From Planktothricoides raciborskii GIHE-MW2 (GTDB lineage: Bacteria > Cyanobacteriota > Cyanobacteriia > Cyanobacteriales > Laspinemataceae): DNA of 64,000 bases. Below the pieces are notes generated by a model. The model was not told where the DNA came from and did no database searches. It saw only the letters and a list, made by a program, of their open reading frames with translations. Of this stretch, positions 17,408 to 25,345 are shown piece by piece; positions within the stretch are counted from its first letter, which is position 1; each line of letters opens with the position of its first letter. The DNA lies in assembly GCF_040564635.1 (NCBI RefSeq), contig NZ_CP159837.1, forward strand, positions 2,545,001-2,609,000, given 5' to 3'. Made by a program: the position numbers and the translations under genes.

Positions 17408-18766
17408 TTACAGTACGGCAATTTTCTGCCATCGGCCTTGGACAAATATCCACAGCAAGATCGCAGACCGAACGATCCAGTCACAGGTGGAACCCATCCA
17501 AACACCGATTAAGCCGAGGTGAAAGATAAAGACAAATAAATAGGTGGCGATCATGCGGACTAAAAACCAACCGGCTAAGGAGATATAGAAGGCTGTGCGA
17601 GTATCTCCGGCACCCCGGAGGACTTGTTCGAGGACGATGCTAGTGGCCATGAATGGTTGCGCGATCGCCACTATGACTAAACAAGGCACCCCAGCAGCAA
17701 CAATTTCTGGATCTTGGGAAAATACCTCTAAAATTCCCTGGGGAACGAGTAAAAACATGATGCTGCCAACACTGAGGACAGCGATCGCCAACCCCAGGGA
17801 CACTTGTCCACCAATTGCGGCACTTTTGAGAGATTTCGCCCCTAATTGCTGAGAAACGATCGCCGCTGTAGCAATGCCAAACCCTTCGGCAATCTGATAT
17901 TGAATTAACTCGATACTTTCGGTGACTTCATAAGTCGCCATCGCTAAATCACCCAGGGTGGCCAAAATCGCGGTAAAACCCAAATAACCCAAGCTGCGAA
18001 ATAGTCTTTCACTAAAAATTGGGGCGGACAAATCCAAAACCCGACCGAGGGCAGCGAGTTCCCCACCCCGACGACGGGGAGAAATAGTCTGAAGGTGACG
18101 ATAGAGAATTCTCCCCAAGACGATCGCATTAACCCCCATTGCCACTACGGTGCCGATCGCCGCACCCCGCACTCCCAACTCTGGCAAGCCAAAATGCCCG
18201 AAAATCAGGCCATAGTTGATGGCGAAGTTCACCCCATTAGCGATCGCCGCCACAAAAAAAGGGGTTTTGGTATTCCCCGAACCTTGGAGTAACGCCGCAG
18301 CCATCATCGAACTCAACTGCAACGGCATCCCCGAAAGGACAATTCTGAGATATTCGTGGGCGGCAGTTTGCACTTCCACGCTGCCGAAGGGAAACCATCC
18401 GAGTATATCGTCGAGGGCAAACCAACTGAAGATAGCGATCGCCATGCCCAGAATTAAGGAAAATAGCCAACAAACCCGCACCACCGCAGCAGCTAAAGCG
18501 GGCTTATTCGCCCCCACTGCCCGTCCCATCAAAGCGATCGCCCCCACGGACGCCCCGGAAAACGTGGTAGAAATACACCAATCCAGGGAACTACTGACTC
18601 GCATTGATGCCAATGCCGTAGTCGAATAATGGCCTAGCATAATGCGATCGAGCAAAAACACTAAGCTTTGCAACAGCAATTGGGCGATCGCGGGCATCGC
18701 CAACCGCAACACCTCCTCACCCATACTTCTCGTCAACGGGGGTTTCGCGTAATAAAACTGACTCAC
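17408..18766 (-). CDS. MATE family efflux transporter
   Basis: A 452-residue integral membrane protein with about 12 hydrophobic helices and the internal pseudo-repeat typical of MATE exporters (LAMPAIAQLLLQSLVFLLDR early and LSAPIFSERLFRSLGYLGF mid-protein). Further family marks are GRAVGANKP and QQLGAKSLKSA. MATE proteins export cationic drugs or metabolites using Na+ or H+ gradients. GTG at 18766 has a purine-rich upstream stretch; ATG 18724 is an alternative. No regulator is adjacent, so the substrate is open. Confidence 0.88.
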   Translation of the reverse strand: MSQFYYAKPPLTRSMGEEVLRLAMPAIAQLLLQSLVFLLDRIMLGHYSTTALASMRVSSSLDWCISTTFSGASVGAIALMGRAVGANKPALAAAVVRVCWLFSLILGMAIAIFSWFALDDILGWFPFGSVEVQTAAHEYLRIVLSGMPLQLSSMMAAALLQGSGNTKTPFFVAAIANGVNFAINYGLIFGHFGLPELGVRGAAIGTVVAMGVNAIVLGRILYRHLQTISPRRRGGELAALGRVLDLSAPIFSERLFRSLGYLGFTAILATLGDLAMATYEVTESIELIQYQIAEGFGIATAAIVSQQLGAKSLKSAAIGGQVSLGLAIAVLSVGSIMFLLVPQGILEVFSQDPEIVAAGVPCLVIVAIAQPFMATSIVLEQVLRGAGDTRTAFYISLAGWFLVRMIATYLFVFIFHLGLIGVWMGSTCDWIVRSAILLWIFVQGRWQKIAVL

Positions 18767-19017
18767 CTCACACTCCCAGAAAACTCTCTCAAAAAAATCT
18801 GTTGCCTTTTCAATAGACGCGATACACCCCTAAATCGCCTCAAACCTAAATCGCCGCAACCCTAAATTAATAAATAACTATTTAGTGATATCTAATTCGG
18901 GATACGAGACAAATACCTAATCCCTTGCCTAATCCCTTCTCTGTTATAGCCAAACATCTGCACTAAAATTTAGACAGCCAGCCTGAAGACAAATCATCAT
19001 AAGGATCGGCCAAAATT

Positions 19018-19884
19018 ATGACAGCAATTTTAGCGACCCAAACCAGTAACAAACCAACCACCGAATCAAACCCGGAAATCCCGGAAATCCCGGAAATCCC
19101 GGAAATCCCGGAAATAATTTATCCTAGTTCAGATGGTAAACCCGTGGCAGAAACTTACGACCATTTATATGCAATTCTGATCACCTTAGAAGTATTAAGA
19201 CAATACCTCACAGGTCAACAAGCCACCGTATTAGGCAACCAATTTCTTTACTACTCCCAAGGATTTCCCAAACTACGCATCGCCCCAGATGTGATGGTAA
19301 TTTTTAACGTACAACCCGGAGGCAGAGATAACTATAAAATCTGGGAAGAAGGACAAGTTCCGGCAGTAATTTTTGAAATTACTTCTCCGGGGACAAAAGA
19401 TCAGGATCTAATTTCCAAAAAAGACTTGTATGCCCAATTAGAGGTGAAAGAATATTGGTTATTTGACCCCAAAGGACAATGGATTACCGAAAAATTACAG
19501 GGCTATCGGCTTCGGGGAGAAACTTATGAACTCATTACCGATAATCTGAGTGAACCATTACAACTACGGTTAGCGGTAGAAGATAAATTGATTGGTTTCT
19601 ATCGCCTTGATACCGGAGAAAAATTGTTAATTCCCTCGGAATTAGCCACTGCTTTGGAAGAGGAAACCCTTGCCCGTCAGTCGGCAGAAGCCCAAGCGGA
19701 AAACGAACGCCAACGGGCGGAAACCGAGCGCCAACGGGCGGAAAACGAACGCCAACGAGCGGAAACCGAGCGCCAACGGGCGGAAAACGAACGCCAACGG
19801 GCGGCAACTGAACGCCAACAACGAGAAGAAATTGAAGCCCAATTAGCTCGCTATCGGCAACAATTTGGCGAATTACCTGAGTAA
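19018..19884 (+). CDS. Uma2 family (DUF820) PD-(D/E)XK nuclease-like protein, tandem copy 1
   Basis: A 288-residue protein. An N-terminal Thr/Ser-rich leader runs into four EIP tripeptides (9-bp DNA units). The core is a DUF820/Uma2 fold: IAPDVMVIF with the first catalytic Asp, VIFEITSPGTKDQDLISKK with the Glu and Lys, and YAQLEVKEYWLFDP. A C-terminal coiled coil is made of seven-residue ERQRAEN/ERQRAET units (21 bp each), the longest in this array. Uma2 proteins are predicted nucleases, very common in cyanobacteria and often adjacent to mobile DNA; their role is not established. The upstream sequence AAGGATCGGCCAAAATT is shared with copy 4. Confidence 0.85.
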   Translation: MTAILATQTSNKPTTESNPEIPEIPEIPEIPEIIYPSSDGKPVAETYDHLYAILITLEVLRQYLTGQQATVLGNQFLYYSQGFPKLRIAPDVMVIFNVQPGGRDNYKIWEEGQVPAVIFEITSPGTKDQDLISKKDLYAQLEVKEYWLFDPKGQWITEKLQGYRLRGETYELITDNLSEPLQLRLAVEDKLIGFYRLDTGEKLLIPSELATALEEETLARQSAEAQAENERQRAETERQRAENERQRAETERQRAENERQRAATERQQREEIEAQLARYRQQFGELPE

Positions 19885-19892
19885 AAAAATCT

Positions 19893-19911
19893 GGTGGGCT
19901 AAAAGCCCACC
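19893..19911 (+). terminator. hairpin terminator after Uma2 copy 1
   Basis: GGTGGGCT (19893-19900) and AGCCCACC (19904-19911) pair around AAA. An A-run precedes the stem but no T-run follows, so terminator function is likely but not certain. Confidence 0.5.
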
Positions 19912-20029
19912 TCCTCAGAGCGTATTTAGCGCATTCATCATAATTTATTTGGTCTGAAGGTGATGAAATTTAACCCACCCAAAACCCAATCACAAGTAAT
20001 ACCAATTTACCCTGATCTGGCTATAAGAT

Positions 20030-20794
20030 ATGACAGCAATTTTAGCGACCCAAACCAGTAACAAACCAACCACCGAATCAAACCCGAAAATCCCGGAAAT
20101 CCCGGAAATAATTTATCCTAGTTCAGATGGTAAACCAGTGGCAGAAACTTACGACCATTTATATGCAATTCTGATCACCTTAGAAGTATTAAGACAATAC
20201 CTCACAGGTCAACAAGCCACCGTATTAGGCAACCAATTTCTTTACTACTCCCAAGGATTTCCCAAACTACGCATCGCCCCAGATGTGATGGTAATTTTTA
20301 ACGTACAACCCGGAGGCAGAGATAACTATAAAATCTGGGAAGAAGGACAAGTTCTGGCGGTAATTTTTGAAATTACTTCTCCGGGGACAAAAGATCAGGA
20401 TCTAATTTCCAAAAAAGACTTGTATGCCCAATTAGAGGTGAAAGAATATTGGTTATTTGACCCCAAAGGACAATGGATTACCGAAAAATTACAGGGCTAT
20501 CGGCTTCGGGGAGAAACTTATGAACTCATTACCGATAATCTGAGTGAACCATTACAACTACGGTTAGCGGTAGAAGATAAATTGATTGGTTTCTATCGCC
20601 TTGATACCGGAGAAAAATTGTTAATTCCCTCGGAATTAGCCACTGCCCTTGAGCAAGCCCAAGCCCAAGCAGAACAAGAACGCCAACTGGCGGAAAACGA
20701 ACGCCAACGAGCGGAAACTGAACGCCAACAACGAGAAGAAATTGAAGCCCAATTAGCTCGCTATCGGCAACAATTTGGCGAATTACCTGAGTAA
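20030..20794 (+). CDS. Uma2 family nuclease-like protein, tandem copy 2
   Basis: A 254-residue near-identical copy of the 19018 gene. The leader has only two tripeptides (KIPEIP) instead of four, the core differs by single residues (VLAVIF instead of VPAVIF), and the coiled coil is shortened to AQAQAEQERQLAENERQRAE. The 145-base spacer before it is the same as that before copy 3, except one base, so copies 2 and 3 with their leaders form a 910-bp duplicated unit. The catalytic Asp, Glu and Lys are retained, so it should be functional if copy 1 is. Confidence 0.85.
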   Translation: MTAILATQTSNKPTTESNPKIPEIPEIIYPSSDGKPVAETYDHLYAILITLEVLRQYLTGQQATVLGNQFLYYSQGFPKLRIAPDVMVIFNVQPGGRDNYKIWEEGQVLAVIFEITSPGTKDQDLISKKDLYAQLEVKEYWLFDPKGQWITEKLQGYRLRGETYELITDNLSEPLQLRLAVEDKLIGFYRLDTGEKLLIPSELATALEQAQAQAEQERQLAENERQRAETERQQREEIEAQLARYRQQFGELPE

Positions 20795-20803
20795 AAAAAT
20801 CTG

Positions 20804-20820
20804 GTGGGCTAAAAGCCCAC
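20804..20820 (+). terminator. hairpin terminator after Uma2 copy 2
   Basis: GTGGGCT (20804-20810) pairs with AGCCCAC (20814-20820), the copy of the 19893 hairpin. One base at its outer edge is changed (C to T), which removes one pair. Confidence 0.5.
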
Positions 20821-20939
20821 TTCCTCAGAGCGTATTTAGCGCATTCATCATAATTTATTTGGTCTGAAGGTGATGAAATTTAACCCACCCAAAACCCAAT
20901 CACAAGTAATACCAATTTACCCTGATCTGGCTATAAGAT

Positions 20940-21680
20940 ATGACAGCAATTTTAGCGACCCAAACCAGTAACAAACCAACCACCGAATCAAACCCGGAAA
21001 TCCCGGAAATCCCGGAAATCCCGGAAATCCCGGAAATAATTTATCCTAGTTCAGATGGTAAACCAGTGGCAGAAACTTACGACCATTTATATGCAATTCT
21101 GATCACCTTAGAAGTATTAAGACAATACCTCACAGGTCAACAAGCCACCGTATTAGGCAACCAATTTCTTTACTACTCCCAAGGATTTCCCAAACTACGC
21201 ATCGCCCCAGATGTGATGGTAATTTTTAACGTACAACCCGGAGGCAGAGATAACTATAAAATCTGGGAAGAAGGACAAGTTCCTGCGGTAATTTTTGAAA
21301 TTACTTCTCCGGGGACAAAAGATCAGGATCTAATTTCCAAAAAAGACTTGTATGCCCAATTAGAGGTGAAAGAATATTGGTTATTTGACCCCAAAGGACA
21401 ATGGATTACCGAAAAATTACAGGGCTATCGGCTTCGGGGAGAAACTTATGAACTCATTACCGATAATCTGAGTGAACCATTACAACTACGGTTAGCGGTA
21501 GAAGATAAATTGATTGGTTTCTATCGCCTTGATACCGGAGAAAAATTGTTAATTCCCTCGGAATTAGCCACTGCCCTTGAGCAAGCCCAAGCCCAAGCAG
21601 AACAAGAACGCCAACGTCGCGAAGAACTCGAAGCGCAATTAGCTCGTTATCGGCAACAATTTGGCGAATTACCTGAGTAA
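20940..21680 (+). CDS. Uma2 family nuclease-like protein, tandem copy 3
   Basis: A 246-residue copy with four EIP tripeptides at the N-terminus like copy 1, and the shortest coiled coil (AQAQAEQERQRREELEAQ). The enzyme core and catalytic residues are unchanged. It combines the leader length of copy 1 with the tail type of copy 2, which points to recombination or gene conversion between copies. Spacing and leader follow copy 2 exactly. Confidence 0.85.
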   Translation: MTAILATQTSNKPTTESNPEIPEIPEIPEIPEIIYPSSDGKPVAETYDHLYAILITLEVLRQYLTGQQATVLGNQFLYYSQGFPKLRIAPDVMVIFNVQPGGRDNYKIWEEGQVPAVIFEITSPGTKDQDLISKKDLYAQLEVKEYWLFDPKGQWITEKLQGYRLRGETYELITDNLSEPLQLRLAVEDKLIGFYRLDTGEKLLIPSELATALEQAQAQAEQERQRREELEAQLARYRQQFGELPE

Positions 21681-21688
21681 AAAAATCT

Positions 21689-21709
21689 GGTGGGCTTTTT
21701 TTGCCCACC
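21689..21709 (+). terminator. hairpin terminator after Uma2 copy 3
   Basis: GGTGGGC (21689-21695) and GCCCACC (21703-21709) pair around a seven-base T-rich loop. The sequence following the stem differs from that after copies 1 and 2, marking the end of the duplicated spacer. Confidence 0.5.
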
Positions 21710-21795
21710 CACCCTAGGGTTTCTAGCGCATTCACCCTCACCCCAACCCCAACTAATACCCCCAACTAACACCAATATAAGGATCGGCCAAAATT

Positions 21796-22596
21796 ATGAC
21801 AGCAATTTTAGCAACCCAACCCAGTACCAAACCCAGTACCCAACCAACCACCGAATCAACCAGCAAATCAACCCCGGAAATCCCGGAAATAATTTATCCT
21901 AGTTCAGATGGTAAACCCGTGGCAGAAACTTACGACCATTTATATGCAATTCTGATCACCTTAGAAGTATTAAGACAATACCTCACAGGTCAACAAGCCA
22001 CCGTATTAGGCAACCAATTTCTTTACTACTCCCAAGGATTTCCCAAACTACGCATCGCCCCAGATGTGATGGTAATTTTTGACGTACAACCCGGAGGCAG
22101 AGATAACTATAAAATTTGGGAAGAAGGGCAAGTTCCGGCGGTAATTTTTGAAATTACTTCCCCAGGAACAAAAGATCAGGATCTAATTTCCAAAAAAGAC
22201 TTGTATGCCCAATTAGAGGTGAAAGAATATTGGTTATTTGACCCCAAAGGACAATGGATTACCGAAAAATTACAGGGCTATCGGCTTCGGGGAGAAACTT
22301 ATGAACTCATTACCGATAATCTGAGTGAACTGTTAAAACTACGGTTAGCGGTAGAAGATAAATTGATTGGTTTCTATCGCCTTGATACCGGAGAAAAATT
22401 GTTAATTCCCTCGGAATTAGCCACTGCTTTGGAAGAGGAAACCCTTGCCCGTCAGTCTGCGGAAGCCCAAGCAGAACAAGAACGCAAACGAGCGGAAGCC
22501 GAACATCAACGAGCAGAAACTGAACGCCAACGGCGGGAAGAAATTGAAGCCGAATTAGCTCGCTATCGGCAACAATTTGGCGAGTTGCCGGAATGA
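21796..22596 (+). CDS. Uma2 family nuclease-like protein, tandem copy 4
   Basis: A 266-residue copy, the most diverged of the four. The leader carries STKPSTQPTTESTSKSTP and a single EIP. The core has FDVQPG where others have FNVQPG and SELLKL for SEPLQL. The tail keeps EEETLARQSAEAQAEQE as in copy 1, followed by a diverged coiled coil (KRAEAEHQRAETERQRREE). Its immediate upstream sequence is that of copy 1 (AAGGATCGGCCAAAATT), so copies 1 and 4 probably represent the older pair from which 2 and 3 arose. Catalytic residues are intact. Confidence 0.85.
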   Translation: MTAILATQPSTKPSTQPTTESTSKSTPEIPEIIYPSSDGKPVAETYDHLYAILITLEVLRQYLTGQQATVLGNQFLYYSQGFPKLRIAPDVMVIFDVQPGGRDNYKIWEEGQVPAVIFEITSPGTKDQDLISKKDLYAQLEVKEYWLFDPKGQWITEKLQGYRLRGETYELITDNLSELLKLRLAVEDKLIGFYRLDTGEKLLIPSELATALEEETLARQSAEAQAEQERKRAEAEHQRAETERQRREEIEAELARYRQQFGELPE

Positions 22597-22615
22597 AAAT
22601 CCTGAATTAAAAATT

Positions 22616-22642
22616 GGCAGAGTGGGTTATTCCCACTCTGCC
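22616..22642. terminator. bidirectional hairpin between convergent genes
   Basis: Perfect 11-bp stem, GGCAGAGTGGG at 22616-22626 and CCCACTCTGCC at 22632-22642, with a five-base loop. It lies between Uma2 copy 4 (plus) and the EF-hand repeat gene (minus). There is no strong T-run. Confidence 0.55.
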
Positions 22643-22687
22643 ATTACATCTACAACTTAATCATGGATTTAGCCGATCGCGTAAATG

Positions 22688-23288
22688 CTAGATTGCCATT
22701 TCCAAACCAGATCCGAACATATAGTTGAAAGCATCAACCTTTGAGACCTGATCGATCGCAGCAACGCCGTAGTATTGAATCAGTTTATCGGTGTTAGCCG
22801 CGATATAGGCTTCCAAGTCCACCTTATCATAAGGCAGATGGCCAGCTTCCAACCCAGCACTCAACATATACTCTAGGGTTTCGGTATAGCTCACTTCTTC
22901 CAGGGAGGTAGCGTCATAGTAGGTCAGCAAGTCCTGAGCCGAGGCGGAGCCTTCGGCACGAAAAGCTTCAAAATCAATCAGTGCCGATGGGTTGAGACCT
23001 TTCTCTAAGCCTACGCCAGTCACATAATCGTAGAGTTCGGCATTGTCCACCTCGCCGTTGCCGTCAATGTCAATGATGGCCTTATCAGCTTCCAGTTCTG
23101 CCGCGTAGTTAGTGCTATACCACTCCAGGTCGATCTCGGGGGACGCATTCAACCCGGCATCGATACCACCTGTGACCATATAGCTGAAAGTGCTTTCTGC
23201 GGTGAGGGTCTGGGATATTTGTAGTGACTTCTGTATCCTCAAACAGTTGAGGATTTAATAATACCTGAGCGAATTCTTTAGTCGCCAT
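22688..23288 (-). pseudogene. EF-hand-containing repeat protein with a frameshift near its N-terminus
   Basis: ATG 23288 starts MATKEFAQVLLNPQLFEDTE, but that frame soon diverges and stops. About 24 codons in, the sequence continues sensibly in another frame (ISQTLTAESTFSYMVTGG) down to 22688. A one-base shift near 23215-23222 would join them into one protein of about 200 residues. It has four related units with Y(M/V)-x3-G(I/L)-x-x-G (YMVTGGIDAGL, YVTGVGLEKGL, YMLSAGLEAGH, YMFGSGLEMA) and one EF-hand-like calcium loop DIDGNGEVDNAEL. The family is unknown to me; cyanobacterial calcium-binding extracellular or bloom proteins have similar loops. Either a pseudogene or a sequencing error. Confidence 0.6.
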
Positions 23289-23599
23289 TAAAAACTCTCC
23301 TTCCTATTTTGAACTATTTATGAAATAACCAGTCTGGTAACTTTTTATAATAAATGCCAGGTTTTCCGGATTTATTTGCTTGTTTACGCTGATTTTTGAC
23401 AAGCGGCACCCCTGGTAAAATATTATATCTTGTTTAGGCAAAATTATATTATATTTTTTATGTATAAAAGTATAGTTTTTTAAATGAGCGATCGCTGATG
23501 TAAATGTCCGGCAATCTTGGCTAATCGTTTTGCTATGCCAGGGTAATAAAATTGGGATCGCATATCTATCCCATAGAAGCCATAAACATAACGTTATAA

Positions 23600-23775
23600 T
23601 AAGTAGGTGGGCAGAAATAAATGCAGACCATATCAGAGGAAAGAGGATGCACAGGAAAGAGGATGCTAATGAAAATTCTCTATTCTCTTTCCTCTCTCCT
23701 ATGAACCTTCCTACAAGCGGGAATCCAAGGATTTACGGTGGGGAACGAAAAGTGCAATTAATTATGTTACCCTAA
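23600..23775. mobile_element. MITE-like element copy B (internal insertion)
   Basis: Begins TAAGTAGGTGGGCAGAAATA as in copies at 33065 and 59950, and ends AAAGTGCAATTAATTATGTT with a degraded right terminus. The interior hairpin part is replaced on the left by GGAAAGAGGATGCA-type repeats, but CGGGAATCCAAGGATTTACG is retained. It is thus a decayed or recombined copy. No transposase is encoded. Confidence 0.6.
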
Positions 23776-23815
23776 TTATTTAGACAATTTATTTTGATTA
23801 GTTAAAAAAAATTGC

Positions 23816-24682
23816 CTAAAATAATTTAGGCCAGCCTAAATAAGTTGGTTGCTGATAAATGCGCTTCAATGTATTGATATCTCGCGGGGAAATTTGCGGC
23901 GAATTTCTCACTTGAGCCAAATACATGACATCGGTTTCTAGGGGACTATGCCCCCAAATGCCCAAGGCATGACCGAGTTCATGTTTTGCCGCTGATTGAA
24001 TATAAGAACCTGTTTGCGTGGGACTCAGTAAAATTGTAAATTTATGAGCTAAACTTTCTGGTAAATTATCTGGTAAATTATCTGTTGAATTATCTGATTT
24101 TTGCTGAGATATATGATATAATTGATAATTAGCTTCCGCCGATCGCGCTGGCAGAATTTCCCCGGTTTCTGAAAGTCTTAGACCGGGGCGGCGCCGCCAA
24201 ATAGCGATATCGGCGGTTTCTGGATCGTCAATGATTTTTAAGGGAAAATAAACGCTCCATTCGGCAACGGCTTGGGAGACAAAAGTCACCCAGGTTTGCA
24301 GACTTTTGCCTTCAAAAGTTTCTAACTCTTCCAGTGTTGGGGTTTGAATATAGACGGTGACGGGAAATTTCGACCAAATCAGATAGCCTACGGATGAAAT
24401 CGGAGCAATTTCTGAGAAATAATCGCCGCTGGAGTCTTGCCACTGCTGCAATGTTTCTGGCAAAGGATGCGGTTTGGGCAGGATATTTTCTGCGTCTGAT
24501 GCTGCATCTGATGCAGTTTTTGGTAAATTGTTTATTAGGTTGGTTTGAATGGGTGAATTGTTGAATGAATTTTTGGCGATGATGGGATGATTTGTCAATA
24601 TTACAGACAAAAAAGTTACCCAAGTTAAAATGAGCAAAGTTAGGTGTTTGGGCAATTTTTGGGGTAATTTAGACTTTTTCAC
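23816..24682 (-). CDS. secreted metzincin-like zinc metalloprotease
   Basis: A 288-residue protein with a basic N-terminus and hydrophobic stretch (HLTLLILTWVTFLSVILT, 13-30) that serves as signal peptide or anchor. The zinc site is HELGHALGIWGH (234-245) followed by the Met-turn-like DVMY (251-254), as in matrixin-like proteases. The third histidine is one residue later than in the canonical HExxHxxGxxH. Such enzymes cleave proteins outside the cytoplasm; the target is unknown. Thr/Asp/Asn-rich repeats (DNLPDNLP) lie in the middle. Monocistronic. Confidence 0.78.
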   Translation of the reverse strand: MKKSKLPQKLPKHLTLLILTWVTFLSVILTNHPIIAKNSFNNSPIQTNLINNLPKTASDAASDAENILPKPHPLPETLQQWQDSSGDYFSEIAPISSVGYLIWSKFPVTVYIQTPTLEELETFEGKSLQTWVTFVSQAVAEWSVYFPLKIIDDPETADIAIWRRRPGLRLSETGEILPARSAEANYQLYHISQQKSDNSTDNLPDNLPESLAHKFTILLSPTQTGSYIQSAAKHELGHALGIWGHSPLETDVMYLAQVRNSPQISPRDINTLKRIYQQPTYLGWPKLF

Positions 24683-25003
24683 AATTAGACTGAAGGTTAA
24701 ACGAGGTTTGAACGATGTTTGGCCGTTGAATTAGATTAGTCTTATTTTCACCCCTAGGGATACATTTCCCCGTGATATTTGTTGGCAACTGGAGTGAGTT
24801 TTATTCCCATCCAGGGATGATAGGGATCTAAGCGCAGAGGTGACAAGGCGAAAGCCCATGTCCTATTCTAATTAGGGCATCAATAAAAAAATACCCCCTC
24901 ACCCAGATGGCAAAGGGGAAATCTTTTTTCTGGAACTGCCCAGTTTTGTCACCAAGGGGGTCGTTGACTAACTCCTTGGCCTTGGGCCAGTAAAGCGATC
25001 GCT
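24683..25003. other. 321-base spacer, no gene seen
   Basis: Contains a GGGGAAATC stretch and CCCCTCACCC/AAGGGGGT segments that could form a weak imperfect hairpin downstream of secG. No convincing open frame: a 79-residue reverse frame overlapping secG has unlikely composition. Confidence 0.4.
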
Positions 25004-25234
25004 TTAACCAAGCCAACCGGCACTGAGAATAATCGTCAAACCCATAAACAGGATGGCAAAGGTCCAAGTAACCCGGTTTAAGGTAGTTTCGGCGCTTTTG
25101 GTACTGGTAAAAAGTTGGGCTTGTCCGCCAATTCCACCAATGCCATCACCTTTGGGGCTATGTAGCAGAACCAAGACCACCAGCCCAAATGCCGAAATAG
25201 TCCAAATCACTTCTAGAAGAGAGTTAACCGTCAT
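25004..25234 (-). CDS. secG: preprotein translocase subunit SecG
   Basis: A 76-residue protein with two transmembrane helices (LLEVIWTISAFGLVVLVLLH and TWTFAILFMGLTIILSAGWL) separated by the cytoplasmic loop SPKGDGIGGIGGQAQLFTST, the signature of SecG. SecG associates with SecY and SecE in the plasma/thylakoid membrane and assists SecA-driven protein export. It lies 111 bases downstream of gpmI on the same strand, an order commonly seen in cyanobacteria, so probably co-transcribed. Confidence 0.92.
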   Translation of the reverse strand: MTVNSLLEVIWTISAFGLVVLVLLHSPKGDGIGGIGGQAQLFTSTKSAETTLNRVTWTFAILFMGLTIILSAGWLG

Positions 25235-25345
25235 GGAGAAAACCTAACGAAATTTATGTTTATGAAAACCCGGGGCGATCGCATTATACGATTATGGGAA
25301 GATTATGGGGAAGCGATCGCATGATCCCCGGCTCGATCAATCAAC

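Noticed and set aside
19535-19842. minus-strand frames of FRPLAFVFRPLA repeats
   Set aside because: They are the complement of the coiled-coil repeats of the Uma2 copy 1 gene.
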